NCBI RefSeq assembly: GCF_019655855.1
Contig: NZ_BPFX01000003.1
Span: 434,001-498,000, forward strand
From: Pseudomonas paralcaligenes
GTDB taxonomy: Bacteria > Pseudomonadota > Gammaproteobacteria > Pseudomonadales > Pseudomonadaceae
Direction of reading: 5' to 3'
Length of the DNA stretch: 64,000 nucleotides
Shown here in pieces: positions 7,942-17,238 of this stretch (position 1 is the first letter of the stretch; the number at the start of each line of letters is the position of its first letter). The notes under the pieces were generated by a model. The model made no database searches, was not told the origin of the DNA, and was given only the letters and a program-made list of their open reading frames with translations. A program made the translations under genes and the position numbers.

Positions 7942-9885
7942 ATGCCGTACCGCCCCTTCCGCCTCTCCCTGCTGGCCAGCGCCGTGCTCGCCGCCGGCAT
8001 GGCCCAGGCCGCCACCGATCCGGCGCTGGAGCTGGCCGCCACCGCCGTCACCGGCCAGACCGACCGCGCCGAGACGGTCGAGGCCGAGCAGCTGGAGCGC
8101 TTCCAGGCCAACGACCTGCAGGACGTGTTCGAGTCCAACCCCGAAATCTCGGTCGGCGGCGGCGCCGGCGTGGCGCAGAAGCTGTACCTGCGCGGCATCG
8201 AGGACACGCTGCTGAACATCAGCATCGACGGCGCCCAGCAGGCCGGGCAGACCTTCCACCACACCGGACGCATCGGCATCGAGCCGGAATTGCTCAAGCG
8301 CGCCGAGGTTCAGGCCGGCACCGGCGACGCCACCGCCGGCCCCGGCGCCCTGGGCGGCGCCATCCGCTTCGTGACCAAGGACCCGGACGACCTGCTGCGC
8401 GAGGGCGAGCAGGCCGGCGCGCTGCTCAAGGGCGGCTATTTCAGCAACGGCGAGGGCTACAAGACCAGCGCCAGCGTGTTCGGCCGCTTCAGCGAGGACT
8501 GGTCCGCCCTGGCCCTGGCCAGCTACCAGGACCAGAACGACTACGAGGACGGCGGCAGCCACGACGTGCTCGGTACCGGCGCCCGGCAGAAGCTCGGCTA
8601 CGCCAAGCTGGTCGGCAAGCTGAGCGAGGCGCAGACCCTGCGCCTGAGCTACGAGGAGCGCCACGACGAGGGCGAGCGCACCCAGCGCCCGCAGTGGATC
8701 GTCAGCGGCTTCAACCCGCTCTATCCGCTGCGCACCGAGCGTGAGACCTGGACCCTCAACTACGGCTTCCGGCCCCAGGACAACCCGCTGCTGGACGTCG
8801 AGCTGACCGCCTACCACACCGAGACCGAGCTGCAGCAGGACGGCCGCTGGGGCCTGTACTACGGCAGCACCCGCAGCGACGGCTTCGACCTGCGCAACAC
8901 CAGCCACATCGGCGCCCACAGCCTGACCTACGGCGTCGACTATCGCGACGACCGCGGCACCCTCGGCCCGGCCGGCGACCGCTCGCTGGACGGTGAGGAC
9001 GGCAGCGTCACCGGCTTCTACCTGCAGGATGCCTACCAGGTCACCGAGCGCCTGCTGCTCGGCGCCGGCCTGCGCTACGACCGCTACAAGCTGGACGACC
9101 GTGACGGCCAGCGCTTCGACGAGGAGGGCGTCAGCCCCAACCTCAGCCTGCGCTACGAGCTGACCCCGGAACTGGCCCTGCTCGCCGGCCACGCCCACGC
9201 CCTGCGCGGCCCGCAGGTGCGCGACGCGTTCAAGCTGGATTCGTCCGGCAACGACCCGCGCCTCAAGGCCGAGAAGGCGCGGACCTCCGAGCTGGGCTTC
9301 GAGTACCGCGACGGCGGCCTGGAGCTGTCCGCCAAGGGCTACGTCACCCGCATCGAGGACGCCATCGCCGACCCGCTGGGCAGGCCCAACCTGTACGTCA
9401 ACGTCGGCGACCTGAAGAGCAAGGGCGTGCTGCTGCAGGGCGCCTACCACTGGCAGCGCCTGAGCCTGGGGCTGAGCTACCACCACAACGACGCCCGGGT
9501 GGACGGCGAGCGCCTCAACGTCTACGAGTACAACGGCCTCGGCACCAGCCTGGGCGACACCTGGACCGCCTTCGCCGACTACCGCGCCAGCGACACCCTG
9601 TCGTTCGGCTGGCAGGGCCGCTTCGTCGAGTCCATCGACGCGCTGCACACCGGCGTCGGCACCGTGGAGAAGCCCGGCTACGGCGTGCACGACCTGTACG
9701 CCGAGTGGCTGGCCCTGGGCGACGACCGCCTGACGCTGACGCTGACGCTGAAGAACCTGTTCGACAAGGAATACCTGGACCACGCCAGCAACGAGGACTT
9801 CGAGCACATCCCCGACTACGAGGGCGTGCGCGGCTCCAACGAACCGGGGCGCGAGTTGCGCCTGGGGGTTGCCTGGCGCATTTGA
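7942..9885 (+). CDS. TonB-dependent outer-membrane receptor, FetA/FrpB-like
   Basis: 647-aa receptor. Signal peptide 1-24 (SAVLAAGMAQA), TonB-box-like LAATAVTG at about 31-38, plug domain with YLRGIEDTLLNISIDG, then the run FHHTGRIGIEPELLK, EVQAGTGDATAGPGALGGAIRF. That run is the plug signature of FetA/FrpB-type transporters rather than of FepA or FecA. The beta barrel ends in the phenylalanine-rich NLFDKEYLDHA and AWRI motifs. There is no STN signalling domain, consistent with control by the adjacent two-component system. The ligand could be a catecholate chelate, but FrpB relatives also carry other metals, so it is left open. Confidence 0.87.
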   Translation: MPYRPFRLSLLASAVLAAGMAQAATDPALELAATAVTGQTDRAETVEAEQLERFQANDLQDVFESNPEISVGGGAGVAQKLYLRGIEDTLLNISIDGAQQAGQTFHHTGRIGIEPELLKRAEVQAGTGDATAGPGALGGAIRFVTKDPDDLLREGEQAGALLKGGYFSNGEGYKTSASVFGRFSEDWSALALASYQDQNDYEDGGSHDVLGTGARQKLGYAKLVGKLSEAQTLRLSYEERHDEGERTQRPQWIVSGFNPLYPLRTERETWTLNYGFRPQDNPLLDVELTAYHTETELQQDGRWGLYYGSTRSDGFDLRNTSHIGAHSLTYGVDYRDDRGTLGPAGDRSLDGEDGSVTGFYLQDAYQVTERLLLGAGLRYDRYKLDDRDGQRFDEEGVSPNLSLRYELTPELALLAGHAHALRGPQVRDAFKLDSSGNDPRLKAEKARTSELGFEYRDGGLELSAKGYVTRIEDAIADPLGRPNLYVNVGDLKSKGVLLQGAYHWQRLSLGLSYHHNDARVDGERLNVYEYNGLGTSLGDTWTAFADYRASDTLSFGWQGRFVESIDALHTGVGTVEKPGYGVHDLYAEWLALGDDRLTLTLTLKNLFDKEYLDHASNEDFEHIPDYEGVRGSNEPGRELRLGVAWRI

Positions 9886-9954
9886 TCCAGGGAGTGGGCC
9901 ACTAGGAGTGGAGCCTGGTCCGCGTAGCGCTAGGAAAAGCCATCAGGCAGTTCG

Positions 9955-10060
9955 GAGTCTAAGTCCCCGTCAGGAGGTCGAGCGGAGGTGTCGTGCAATC
10001 CCGGATTTCATCCGGGCTACGCGGAGTTGCCGGCCGAAGGTGCGCACGGCGCACCCTACG
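9955..10060. repeat. Composite Pseudomonas intergenic repeat, copy 1 (short form)
   Basis: It contains three modules seen elsewhere in the window. One is the CCCCGTCAGGAGG module (9965-9977), also at about 42317. The second is the palindrome CCCGGATTTCATCCGGG plus CTAC (10000-10020). The third is the GGTGCGCACGGCGCACC palindrome plus CTAC (10039-10059). No coding potential is supported. It is part of the 666-bp gene-free stretch 9886-10551. Confidence 0.75.
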
Positions 10061-10098
10061 AAGCAGTCCGCCCCCTTGGTGGGTATATAGTGCTAAAG

Positions 10099-10129
10099 GC
10101 CCGCCGAGCCCCGCTCGGCGGGCTTTTTT
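10099..10129 (+). terminator. Strong intrinsic terminator
   Basis: A perfect 11-bp stem (10099-10109 with 10113-10123), a CCC loop and six T residues (10124-10129). It lies 213 bp after the TonB receptor gene, beyond the intergenic repeat, and would stop read-through into the speC leader. Confidence 0.9.
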
Positions 10130-10260
10130 GTGCAGCATTTCTGACGCTTCGTTGAGTATCGAAAACAATCATTCACACACGCGACAACCGGGTGCAAAAC
10201 GGCGGCAACTTTTGATTGCTAACACGGAATCTTGGTCCTAAAGTTCGCGCCCGAACGCTC

Positions 10261-10356
10261 ATGCTGGAAACGATCCATCCGGCTCAAGTACTGACGACGA
10301 GAGAGTCGGAGGCTCTTGCAGAACCACCCTGGCGTTGTTGCTCCGCCTTGCCGTAG
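10261..10356 (+). CDS. Possible 31-codon leader ORF upstream of speC
   Basis: ATG at 10261 opens a frame of 31 codons ending in TAG at 10354. It encodes a peptide starting MLETIHPAQVLTTRESEALA and ending EPPWRCCSALP. Its second half covers the left arm of a perfect 17-bp inverted repeat (10307-10323 with 10396-10412), an arrangement seen in translation-sensing leaders. There is no strong ribosome-binding site, and in-frame TTG codons lie upstream. It may be chance. Known polyamine leader peptides such as SpeFL have a different sequence. Confidence 0.3.
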   Translation: MLETIHPAQVLTTRESEALAEPPWRCCSALP

Positions 10357-10412
10357 CCGGTCTCCTGCCTGCGGCGAAGCGCCTAGCCATGATGATTCTG
10401 CAAGAGCCTCCG
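10307..10412 (+). promoter_or_regulatory. Long inverted repeat in the speC leader
   Basis: The 17 bases at 10307-10323 (core GAGGCTCTTGCAGAA) are exactly complementary to 10396-10412, with 72 nt between them. In RNA this closes a large hairpin whose loop holds a stop codon and further GC-rich complementarity. It lies 139 nt before the speC start, with no T-run after it, so it is not a simple terminator. It could be an RNA switch or attenuator for speC, or a mobile palindrome; no copy was seen elsewhere in the window. Confidence 0.5.
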
Positions 10413-10551
10413 GTGCCGCGACTGCGGCGACTCGGCGACATGCCTTGGGAAGTAGGCGAACCAAAGTGGGGAAACTGATCAGGCGTTCGCGGCTCGAAAA
10501 ACAGAGCCACTCCCTCTTTCCGATAACGTTTTGCCATTTGGAGTCCCGAGC

Positions 10552-11715
10552 ATGTCGATCAAGGTCGAAGACTATTTCGCACCCGAAACCTTCAAGCGCA
10601 TGAAGGCGTTCGCCGATCACCAGGAAACCCCCTTCGTGGTGATCGACAAGCAGACCATCGCCAATTCCTACGATCAGCTGGTGTCCTGCTTTCCCTTCGC
10701 CAAGATCTACTACGCGGTGAAGGCCAACCCGGCCATCGAGATCACCGAGCTGCTGCGCGACAAGGGCTCCAACTTCGACATCGCCTCGATCTACGAGCTG
10801 GACAAGGTCATGAGCGCCGGCGTCGGCCCGGAGCGCATCAGCTACGGCAACACCATCAAGAAGGCCCGTGACATCCGCTACTTCTTCGAGAAGGGCGTGC
10901 GCCTGTTCGCCACCGACTCGGAGGCGGACCTGCGCAACATCGCCAAGGCCGCGCCGGGCTCGAAGATCTACGTGCGCATCCTCACCGAGGGTTCCACCTC
11001 GGCCGACTGGCCGTTGTCGCGCAAGTTCGGCTGCAACCCGGACATGGCCCTGGACCTGCTGATCCTGGCCAAGCAGCTGGGCCTGGTGCCCTACGGCATC
11101 TCCTTCCACGTCGGCTCGCAGCAGCGCGACATCGACGTGTGGGACGCCGCCATCGCCAAGGTCAAGGTGATCTTCGAGCGCCTCAAGGAAGAGGACGGCA
11201 TCACCCTGCAGATGATCAACATGGGCGGCGGCTTCCCGGCCAACTACATCCAGCGCACCAACGACCTGGAGACCTACGCCGAGGAGATCACCCGCTTCCT
11301 CAAGGAAGACTTCGGCGACGAACTGCCGGAGATCATCCTCGAGCCGGGTCGTTCGCTGATCGCCAACGCCGGCTTCCTGGTGTCGGAAGTGGTGCTGATC
11401 GCCCGCAAGTCGCGCACCGCGGTCGAACGCTGGGTATACACCGACGTGGGCAAGTTCAGCGGCCTGATCGAAACCATGGATGAGGCCATCAAGTTCCCGA
11501 TCTGGACCGAGCGCAAGGGCGAGATGGAAGAAGTGATCATCGCCGGCCCGACCTGCGACAGCGCCGACATCATGTACGAGAACTACAAGTACGGCCTGCC
11601 GCTCAACCTCTCCAGCGGCGACCGCCTGTACTGGCTGTCCACCGGCGCCTACACCACCAGCTACAGCGCGGTGGAATTCAATGGCTTCCCGCCGCTGAAG
11701 GCCTTCTACCTCTGA
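10552..11715 (+). CDS. speC: Ornithine/lysine decarboxylase (PLP, alanine-racemase fold)
   Basis: 387-aa class-III PLP decarboxylase making putrescine or cadaverine. Lys57 in YYAVKANP is the PLP Schiff-base lysine, GGGFPANY the glycine-rich PLP loop, EPGRSLIANAG the phosphate-binding segment, and Cys335 in GPTCDSADIM the active-site cysteine donated across the dimer. The length equals the 387-aa Pseudomonas SpeC. The frame is open upstream, but the ATG at 10552 has GGAG (10540-10543) 8 nt before it. A hairpin follows at 11730-11760. The 5' region has the leader structures described separately. Confidence 0.94.
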   Translation: MSIKVEDYFAPETFKRMKAFADHQETPFVVIDKQTIANSYDQLVSCFPFAKIYYAVKANPAIEITELLRDKGSNFDIASIYELDKVMSAGVGPERISYGNTIKKARDIRYFFEKGVRLFATDSEADLRNIAKAAPGSKIYVRILTEGSTSADWPLSRKFGCNPDMALDLLILAKQLGLVPYGISFHVGSQQRDIDVWDAAIAKVKVIFERLKEEDGITLQMINMGGGFPANYIQRTNDLETYAEEITRFLKEDFGDELPEIILEPGRSLIANAGFLVSEVVLIARKSRTAVERWVYTDVGKFSGLIETMDEAIKFPIWTERKGEMEEVIIAGPTCDSADIMYENYKYGLPLNLSSGDRLYWLSTGAYTTSYSAVEFNGFPPLKAFYL

Positions 11716-11729
11716 GTGACCCCGGCAGT

Positions 11730-11760
11730 CCGCGAGTCGCCCCGAACGGGGCGCTCGCGG
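11730..11760 (+). terminator. Terminator-like hairpin after speC
   Basis: Stem CCGCGAG/CTCGCGG (11730-11736 with 11754-11760) continues, after one bulged base, into CGCCCC/GGGGCG. It is very stable and only 14 bp after the stop codon, but no run of T follows. Confidence 0.6.
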
Positions 11761-12003
11761 TGCCTCCTTCCTCCGCGTCGGGCGCCGCAAGGGCGTCTTC
11801 CAGCACGCATTCCTGATCCTTTCCTTTACACAGGCCGTCCGCTCGGGGCGGGGCTTCCGGCTGCCTGGAGAATCCTGCCCCAGTCCAGGCGTGACGCGGC
11901 TTTGGCGCCTATCGGGCGAGTCCTTTCACGGCTGCTGGAACGATCGAGTGTTAATGAGAGTGTATCGCGACTGTAAATATTTCGTAAATGTATTGTTGTG
12001 CTT

Positions 12004-12022
12004 AATGCAAGTAATTAGCATT
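12004..12022 (+). promoter_or_regulatory. Fur box upstream of piuA
   Basis: AATGCAAGTAATTAGCATT, a 19-bp imperfect dyad with AATGC...GCATT ends, matches the pattern common in Pseudomonas Fur sites. It is 68 bp before the piuA start. The surrounding 11940-12025 is the most AT-rich stretch nearby, as expected for a promoter. The rest of the 374-bp gap after speC holds only the speC hairpin. Confidence 0.75.
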
Positions 12023-12089
12023 CCGTCGCCTTGCATGCCGCGGGACCCACCGGGACCCGATTGGCTTCTTATAAATGGGGAGGGACGAA

Positions 12090-14315
12090 ATGACGATTCG
12101 CAGCCGTAAGCATCGGAACAACAGACAGCTGGCAGCACTGGTAGTCGCGGCGGTACCGGCCATGAGCCTGAGCGTTCAGGCCGAGGAAGTGAAGGACATC
12201 AACCTGCCGGCCACCAGCATCACCTCGAAGGCCGAGGGCCAGTACCGCGTCACCAAGAGCGCCAACGCCAAGATGACCGAGCCCCTGCTCGACACGCCCA
12301 AGACCATCCAGGTCATCAATAAGGAAGTGATGCGCGAACAGGGGGCCACCACCCTGGTGGAAGCACTGCGCAACACCCCCGGCATCACCCTGCAGATGGG
12401 CGAGAACGGCAACACCGCCCTCGGCGACACCTTCATGATGCGCGGCTTCTCCACCCAGAACTCCACCTTCGTCGACGGCGTGCGCGACCTGGGCGCGATC
12501 ACCCGCGACGTGTTCAACACCGAGCAGGTCGAAGTGGTCAAGGGCCCGTCCGGTTCCGACAGCGGCCGCGGCTCGGCCTCCGGCTACATCAACATGGTGT
12601 CCAAGCTGCCGTCGCTGGAGAACAGCATCAACGGCACCCTCGGCTACGGCACCGCCGACAAGAAGGCCGTCACCGCCGACATCAACCAGCGGATCGGCGA
12701 CGGCTCCGCCGTGCGCCTGAACCTGGCGCGCCGCGATGGCGGCGTCGACGAGCGCGACTACGTGGAGAACACCAACTTCGGCATCGCGCCCTCCATCGCC
12801 TTCGGCCTCGACGGCGACACCCGCGTCTACCTGTACTCCTACCACCTGCGCCAGGAAAACGTGCCGGACGGTGGCATCCCGGCCATCGGCATGGACGGCT
12901 ACTACAACGCCAACCCGCTGCTCGACGCCGCGCCCAAGGTCGACCGGGAGAACTTTTACGGCTCGCCGAGCGACTACGAGGACGCCCAGGCGGACATGTT
13001 CACCCTCAAGCTGGAACATGACCTGAACGACGTCACCACTGTGCGCAACCTGTCGCGCTGGGGCCGCTCCAGCATCGAGCGCGTGCTGACCGGCGCCTTC
13101 AGCATCGCCGCGCCGGCCACCGCCGACCGCAGCACCTGGACCGTCACCCGCTCGCGCCAGTACGCCGACCAGGCCAACGACGTGCTCGCCAACCAGACCA
13201 ACCTGACCACCGAGTTCGACACCTTCGGCCTGCGCAACGCGCTGTCCGCCGGTATCGAGTTCAGCAAGGAAGAGCAGCTGACCCGTTCGGGCGCCGTCAC
13301 CGGCCTGACCAGCGCCGCGGCCAACCTGTACGACCCCAACCCCCACGATCAGATGGCCGATCCGTTCAAGACCGGCGCCCGCAACGCCGGCGAGACCACC
13401 TCGGCGGCCCTCTACGTGTTCGACACCCTGCACCTGAACGAGCAGTGGTCGGTCAACGGCGGCCTGCGCTACGAAGACTACGAGACCGACTACAAGACCC
13501 GCGCCGTCGACGGCACCGTGGCCAAGCTGAACGCCTCCGACCAGCTGCTGACCTGGAACGCCGGCGTGGTCTTCAAGCCGCTGCCCAACGGCAGCATCTA
13601 CCTGTCCTACGCCGACTCGCAGACTCCGCCGGGCAACAGCTTCACCATCAGCTCCGCGGCCGGCAACATCAACAACCCATCGGCCGACCCGCAGGAAACC
13701 CGTCACGTCGAACTGGGCACCAAGTGGGACCTGCTCGACGAGCAGCTGAGCCTGACCCTGGCGGCCTACCGCACCGAGAACGAAAACCAGGTCACCCAGG
13801 ACGAGATCACCCTGCAAAGCGTCCAGGAAGGCAAGACCCGGGTCGACGGCGTGGAACTGGGCATGGTCGGCCAGATCACCGACAACTGGCAGATCACCGC
13901 CGGCGTGGCCCACATGAAGACCAAGCAGCTCGACCAGCAGAGCGTGAACGCCACCAGCGGCGTGGTCACCGAGACCACCGGCGTGCGCTGGTCGCCCGAG
14001 TGGACCGGCACCCTGTGGACCACCTACACCCTGGGCAAGCTCACCCTCGGCGGCGGTGCCCGCTACATCGACGAGCAGAAGCGCCTGATCACCTCGGGCA
14101 CGGCCGTCAACGCCGCCACCACCTCGCTGGCCTACGTGCCGTCGTACTGGGTGGCCGACGCCATGGCCGCCTACCAGCTGACCGAGAACGTCAACCTGCG
14201 CCTGAACGTCTACAACCTGTTCGACGAGGACTACTTCGACGTCAACAACGGCGGCTCCCGCGTCCGCTACGGCCAGCCCCGCTCGGCGATGTTCACCACC
14301 GAACTGGCGTTCTGA
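12090..14315 (+). CDS. piuA: TonB-dependent siderophore receptor PiuA/Fiu-like
   Basis: 741-aa outer-membrane receptor of the catecholate (Fiu/PiuA) type. It has a signal peptide ending VQA (about residue 32) and a plug with DTPKTIQVINKEVMREQG, LRNTPGITLQMGENGN and FMMRGFSTQNSTFVDG-type signatures. The barrel is of about 22 strands and ends ...MFTTELAF with a C-terminal Phe. PiuA takes up catechol-bearing iron chelates and is a known entry route for siderophore-linked cephalosporins. The ATG at 12090 follows GGGGAGGGA. Under the Fur box at 12004. In P. aeruginosa piuC lies beside piuA; here the gene before it is speC. Confidence 0.92.
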   Translation: MTIRSRKHRNNRQLAALVVAAVPAMSLSVQAEEVKDINLPATSITSKAEGQYRVTKSANAKMTEPLLDTPKTIQVINKEVMREQGATTLVEALRNTPGITLQMGENGNTALGDTFMMRGFSTQNSTFVDGVRDLGAITRDVFNTEQVEVVKGPSGSDSGRGSASGYINMVSKLPSLENSINGTLGYGTADKKAVTADINQRIGDGSAVRLNLARRDGGVDERDYVENTNFGIAPSIAFGLDGDTRVYLYSYHLRQENVPDGGIPAIGMDGYYNANPLLDAAPKVDRENFYGSPSDYEDAQADMFTLKLEHDLNDVTTVRNLSRWGRSSIERVLTGAFSIAAPATADRSTWTVTRSRQYADQANDVLANQTNLTTEFDTFGLRNALSAGIEFSKEEQLTRSGAVTGLTSAAANLYDPNPHDQMADPFKTGARNAGETTSAALYVFDTLHLNEQWSVNGGLRYEDYETDYKTRAVDGTVAKLNASDQLLTWNAGVVFKPLPNGSIYLSYADSQTPPGNSFTISSAAGNINNPSADPQETRHVELGTKWDLLDEQLSLTLAAYRTENENQVTQDEITLQSVQEGKTRVDGVELGMVGQITDNWQITAGVAHMKTKQLDQQSVNATSGVVTETTGVRWSPEWTGTLWTTYTLGKLTLGGGARYIDEQKRLITSGTAVNAATTSLAYVPSYWVADAMAAYQLTENVNLRLNVYNLFDEDYFDVNNGGSRVRYGQPRSAMFTTELAF

Positions 14316-14331
14316 CCCAGCCCCGCAAGCT

Positions 14332-14359
14332 GAAGCCCGCGCCCTGCGCGGGCTTCTTG
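14332..14359 (+). terminator. Intrinsic terminator after piuA
   Basis: GAAGCCCGCG (14332-14341) pairs with CGCGGGCTTC (14347-14356) around a 5-nt loop, then TTG. It lies 17 bp past the piuA stop. The T-run is short. Confidence 0.65.
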
Positions 14360-14374
14360 CATTCGGAGGAACCC

Positions 14375-14494
14375 GTAGCCCGGATGCAATCCGGGAGGGC
14401 GCGCGGGAATGTCCCCTCGATCTGCAGCCTGTAGGCGCGAGCCCTGCTCGCGAACATTTGCGGGCAAAGCTTCGCGAGCAGAGCTCGCTCCTAC
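14375..14494. repeat. REP-type palindromes between piuA and piuB
   Basis: Two units fill most of the 305-bp gap 14316-14620. The palindrome CCCGGATGCAATCCGGG lies in 14375-14395. A REP pair has arms 14431-14454 (GTAGGCGCGAGCC...) and 14471-14494 (...GCTCGCTCCTAC), nearly complementary. Nothing else is evident in the gap apart from the piuA terminator and the piuB start region. Confidence 0.8.
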
Positions 14495-14620
14495 GGAAGT
14501 GCCGCGTGCCAACGGAACATCTCCAAGGTAAAGACTGGGTAAACACGGCCCAGTTGGAAATGCTTCCTATCTAGAATTGCGCCACCCAAGGGCCCCGGCC
14601 CGTTGTCCAAGGTATTCATC

Positions 14621-17182
14621 GTGTTCAAGAAAGTCCTTTTCCAGCTGCACTGGTTCCTCGGCATCAGTGCCGGCCTGGTGCTCGCCATCATGGGGGTGAC
14701 CGGCGCGCTCTACAGCTTCGAGGGCGAGATCATGCGCGCCCTCAACCCCGACACCCTGAAGGTGGAAGTGCGCGAGGGCGGCACCCTGGCGCCCGGCGAG
14801 CTGGTGGCGAAGATCGAGGCCGCCAGCGGCGACAAGGTCTCCGGGCTATGGGTGGAGAACGACAGCGGCAGCGCCGCGCGGGTGTTCTTCACCCCGCCAC
14901 CGGGCGAGCGCCGCGGGCCGATGCGCTTCTTCGACCCCTACACCGGCGAGCTGCTCGGCGAGCCCTCCGGCCAGGGCTTCTTCCGCTTCGTCCTGCAACT
15001 GCACCGCTGGCTCGCCATGGGCGACACGGGCAAGCAGCTGACCGGCGCGAGCACCCTCGCGCTGATCTTCTTCTGCCTGTCCGGCCTCTACCTGCGCTGG
15101 CCGCGCAAGGCGCTGAGCTGGCGGACCTGGCTGACCTTCGACTGGGCCAAGAAGGGCCGCGCCTTCAACTGGGACCTGCACGCCGTGGCCGGCACCTGGG
15201 TGCTGCTGTTCTACCTCTGCGCGGCGCTGACCGGCCTGTTCTGGTCCTACGACTGGTATCGCTCGGGCCTCAACAGCCTGCTGTCGGACGCGCCGTCCGG
15301 CCAGCAGCGCGGCGAGGGCCAGCGCGGCGAAGGCCGTGGCCAGCGCCAGGGCGGACGCGGCGCCGAGGCGCCCGCCGGGCCGCCGCTGGTGGTCGACTAC
15401 GACGCGGTGTGGCAGAGCGTCCGGCAGACCGCCGGCCCGGGCATGGTGGCCTGGAACCTGCGCCTGCCGCCGGCCGGGGGCCAGCCGATCAGCGTCTCCT
15501 ACCTGCTGGACGACGCCCAGCACCCGCGCGCGTCCAACCAGATCCAGCTCGACCCGGTCAGCGGCAAGGTGTCCCGCCACGAGCTGTTCACCGACAAGAG
15601 CTTCAAGGCCCAGCTGCTGGCCAGCGTCTACGCCCTGCACGTCGGCGAATACTTCGGCCTGCCGGGACGCATCCTGATGATGCTGGCGAGCGCCGCCATG
15701 CCGGTGTTCTTCGTCACCGGCTGGCTGCTCTACCTCGACCGCCGGCGCAAGAAGCGCGCGGTCAGGGCGGCGCGTGGCGCCCTGGGCGGGGCGGCGGGCG
15801 GCGAGGGCTGGCTGGTCGGTTTCGCCAGCCAGAGCGGTTTCGCCGAACAGCTCGCCTGGCAGACCGCCGGACAACTCCAGGCTGCCGGCCTGGCGGTGCG
15901 GGTCGAACCCCTGGCGAAGCTGGACGAAGCCAGCCTGCGCCAGGCGACCCGCGCGCTGTTCGTGGTCAGCACCTTTGGCGACGGTGAGGCGCCGGACAGC
16001 GCCCGCGGCTTCGAGCGCAAGGTGCTCGACGGCTCGCTGGCGCTGGAGCAGCTGAGCTACGCGGTGCTGGCCCTGGGCGACCGCCAGTACCAGCAGTTCT
16101 GCGGCTTCGCCCGCCGCCTCGGCGACTGGCTCTCGCGCCAGGGCGCGCACCGCCTGTTCGACTCGGTCGAAGTGGACGGCAACGACAGCCTGGCGTTGCA
16201 GCAGTGGCAACAGCAGCTCGGCGAGCTGACCGGCGCGGCGCCGCTGGCGCTCACCGAAACGCCGTGGGACGGCTGGACCCTCGACCGCCGCGAGCTGCTC
16301 AACCCGGGCAGCCAGGGCGCGCCGACCTACCTGCTCGGCCTGGCGCCGCCGGCACAGCGCGACTGGAAGGCGGGCGACATCCTGGAAATCCTGCCGCGCC
16401 ACCCGCAGGCCAGGGTCGCCGAGTGGCTGGGGCGCCATCAGCTCGACGGCGCCGCCCAGGTCGAGGTCGAAGGCCTCGCCATGAGCCTGGCCGAAGCGCT
16501 GGCCAGCCGGCAGCTGCCGGAGAGCTTCGCCCACCTGGTCGGCCTGCACGCTCAGGCGCTGGTCGAGGCCCTGGTGCCGCTCGGCTCGCGGGAATACTCC
16601 ATCGCTTCCGTGCCCAGCGACGGCGTGCTGGAGCTGATCGTGCGCCAGGAGCGGCGCAGCGACGGCAGCCTGGGGCTGGGCTCCGGCTGGCTCACCGAGT
16701 ACGTCGCCGAGGGCGGCCAGGTGCTGGCGCGGCTGCGCCGTAACAGCGGCTTCCATCTGCCGGACGACGACCGCCCGCTGATCCTGATCGGCAACGGCAC
16801 CGGGCTGGCCGGCCTGCGCTCGCTGCTGCGCGCACGCATCCTAGCCGGCCAGACGCGCAACTGGCTGCTGTTCGGCGAGCGCAACCGTGCCCACGACTAC
16901 TACTGCGGCGCGGAACTCGACGCGGCGTTGGCGGGTGGCGACCTGCAACGCCTCGACCTGGCCTTCTCCCGCGACCAGGCCGAGAAGGTCTACGTGCAGG
17001 ACCTGCTGCGCCAGCACGGCGACACGCTGCTCCAGTGGCTGGCCGACGGCGCGGCGCTGTACGTCTGCGGCAGCCTGGAAGGCATGGCCGGCGGCGTCGA
17101 CGCGGTGCTGCACGACCTGCTTGGCGCCGACGCGGTGCAGGCGCTGGTCGAGGAAGGCCGCTACCGCCGCGACGTCTACTGA
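14621..17182 (+). CDS. piuB: PepSY-membrane / flavodoxin / FAD-NADPH reductase fusion (PiuB-like)
   Basis: 853-aa fusion. Residues 1-380 are a PepSY-associated membrane domain with four or more helices ([17 protein letters not shown], then [14 protein letters not shown]). About 395-545 is a flavodoxin domain ([26 protein letters not shown]). The C-terminus is a sulfite-reductase-type FAD/NADPH module ([12 protein letters not shown] near 656; [14 protein letters not shown] near 723; [10 protein letters not shown]). It probably moves NADPH electrons across the inner membrane to reduce ferric chelates brought in by PiuA. GTG 14621 has AAGG 8 nt upstream; a TTG at 14603 is a weaker alternative. 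Confidence 0.88.
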   Translation: MFKKVLFQLHWFLGISAGLVLAIMGVTGALYSFEGEIMRALNPDTLKVEVREGGTLAPGELVAKIEAASGDKVSGLWVENDSGSAARVFFTPPPGERRGPMRFFDPYTGELLGEPSGQGFFRFVLQLHRWLAMGDTGKQLTGASTLALIFFCLSGLYLRWPRKALSWRTWLTFDWAKKGRAFNWDLHAVAGTWVLLFYLCAALTGLFWSYDWYRSGLNSLLSDAPSGQQRGEGQRGEGRGQRQGGRGAEAPAGPPLVVDYDAVWQSVRQTAGPGMVAWNLRLPPAGGQPISVSYLLDDAQHPRASNQIQLDPVSGKVSRHELFTDKSFKAQLLASVYALHVGEYFGLPGRILMMLASAAMPVFFVTGWLLYLDRRRKKRAVRAARGALGGAAGGEGWLVGFASQSGFAEQLAWQTAGQLQAAGLAVRVEPLAKLDEASLRQATRALFVVSTFGDGEAPDSARGFERKVLDGSLALEQLSYAVLALGDRQYQQFCGFARRLGDWLSRQGAHRLFDSVEVDGNDSLALQQWQQQLGELTGAAPLALTETPWDGWTLDRRELLNPGSQGAPTYLLGLAPPAQRDWKAGDILEILPRHPQARVAEWLGRHQLDGAAQVEVEGLAMSLAEALASRQLPESFAHLVGLHAQALVEALVPLGSREYSIASVPSDGVLELIVRQERRSDGSLGLGSGWLTEYVAEGGQVLARLRRNSGFHLPDDDRPLILIGNGTGLAGLRSLLRARILAGQTRNWLLFGERNRAHDYYCGAELDAALAGGDLQRLDLAFSRDQAEKVYVQDLLRQHGDTLLQWLADGAALYVCGSLEGMAGGVDAVLHDLLGADAVQALVEEGRYRRDVY

Positions 17183-17191
17183 CGCCGCCGT

Positions 17192-17227
17192 CCCCCGCGA
17201 CGCTTCCCGTCGCGGGGGCGGGGCTTT
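17192..17227 (+). terminator. Terminator-like hairpin between piuB and pxpA
   Basis: Perfect 11-bp stem CCCCCGCGACG/CGTCGCGGGGG (17192-17202 with 17208-17218), 5-nt loop, then CGGGGCTTT. It is strong, but the T-run is only three bases and is separated by GC. Confidence 0.6.
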
Positions 17228-17238
17228 AAGCTCGGCCC

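Noticed and set aside
7699..9807. 702-codon antisense frame over the TonB receptor
   Set aside because: Low-complexity Val/Ala/Gln product, no ribosome-binding site, fully explained by high third-position GC of the real receptor gene.
10259..10537. 92-codon minus frame in the speC leader
   Set aside because: Arg/Ser-rich, no ribosome-binding site, and it crosses the inverted repeat; better explained by the leader structure.
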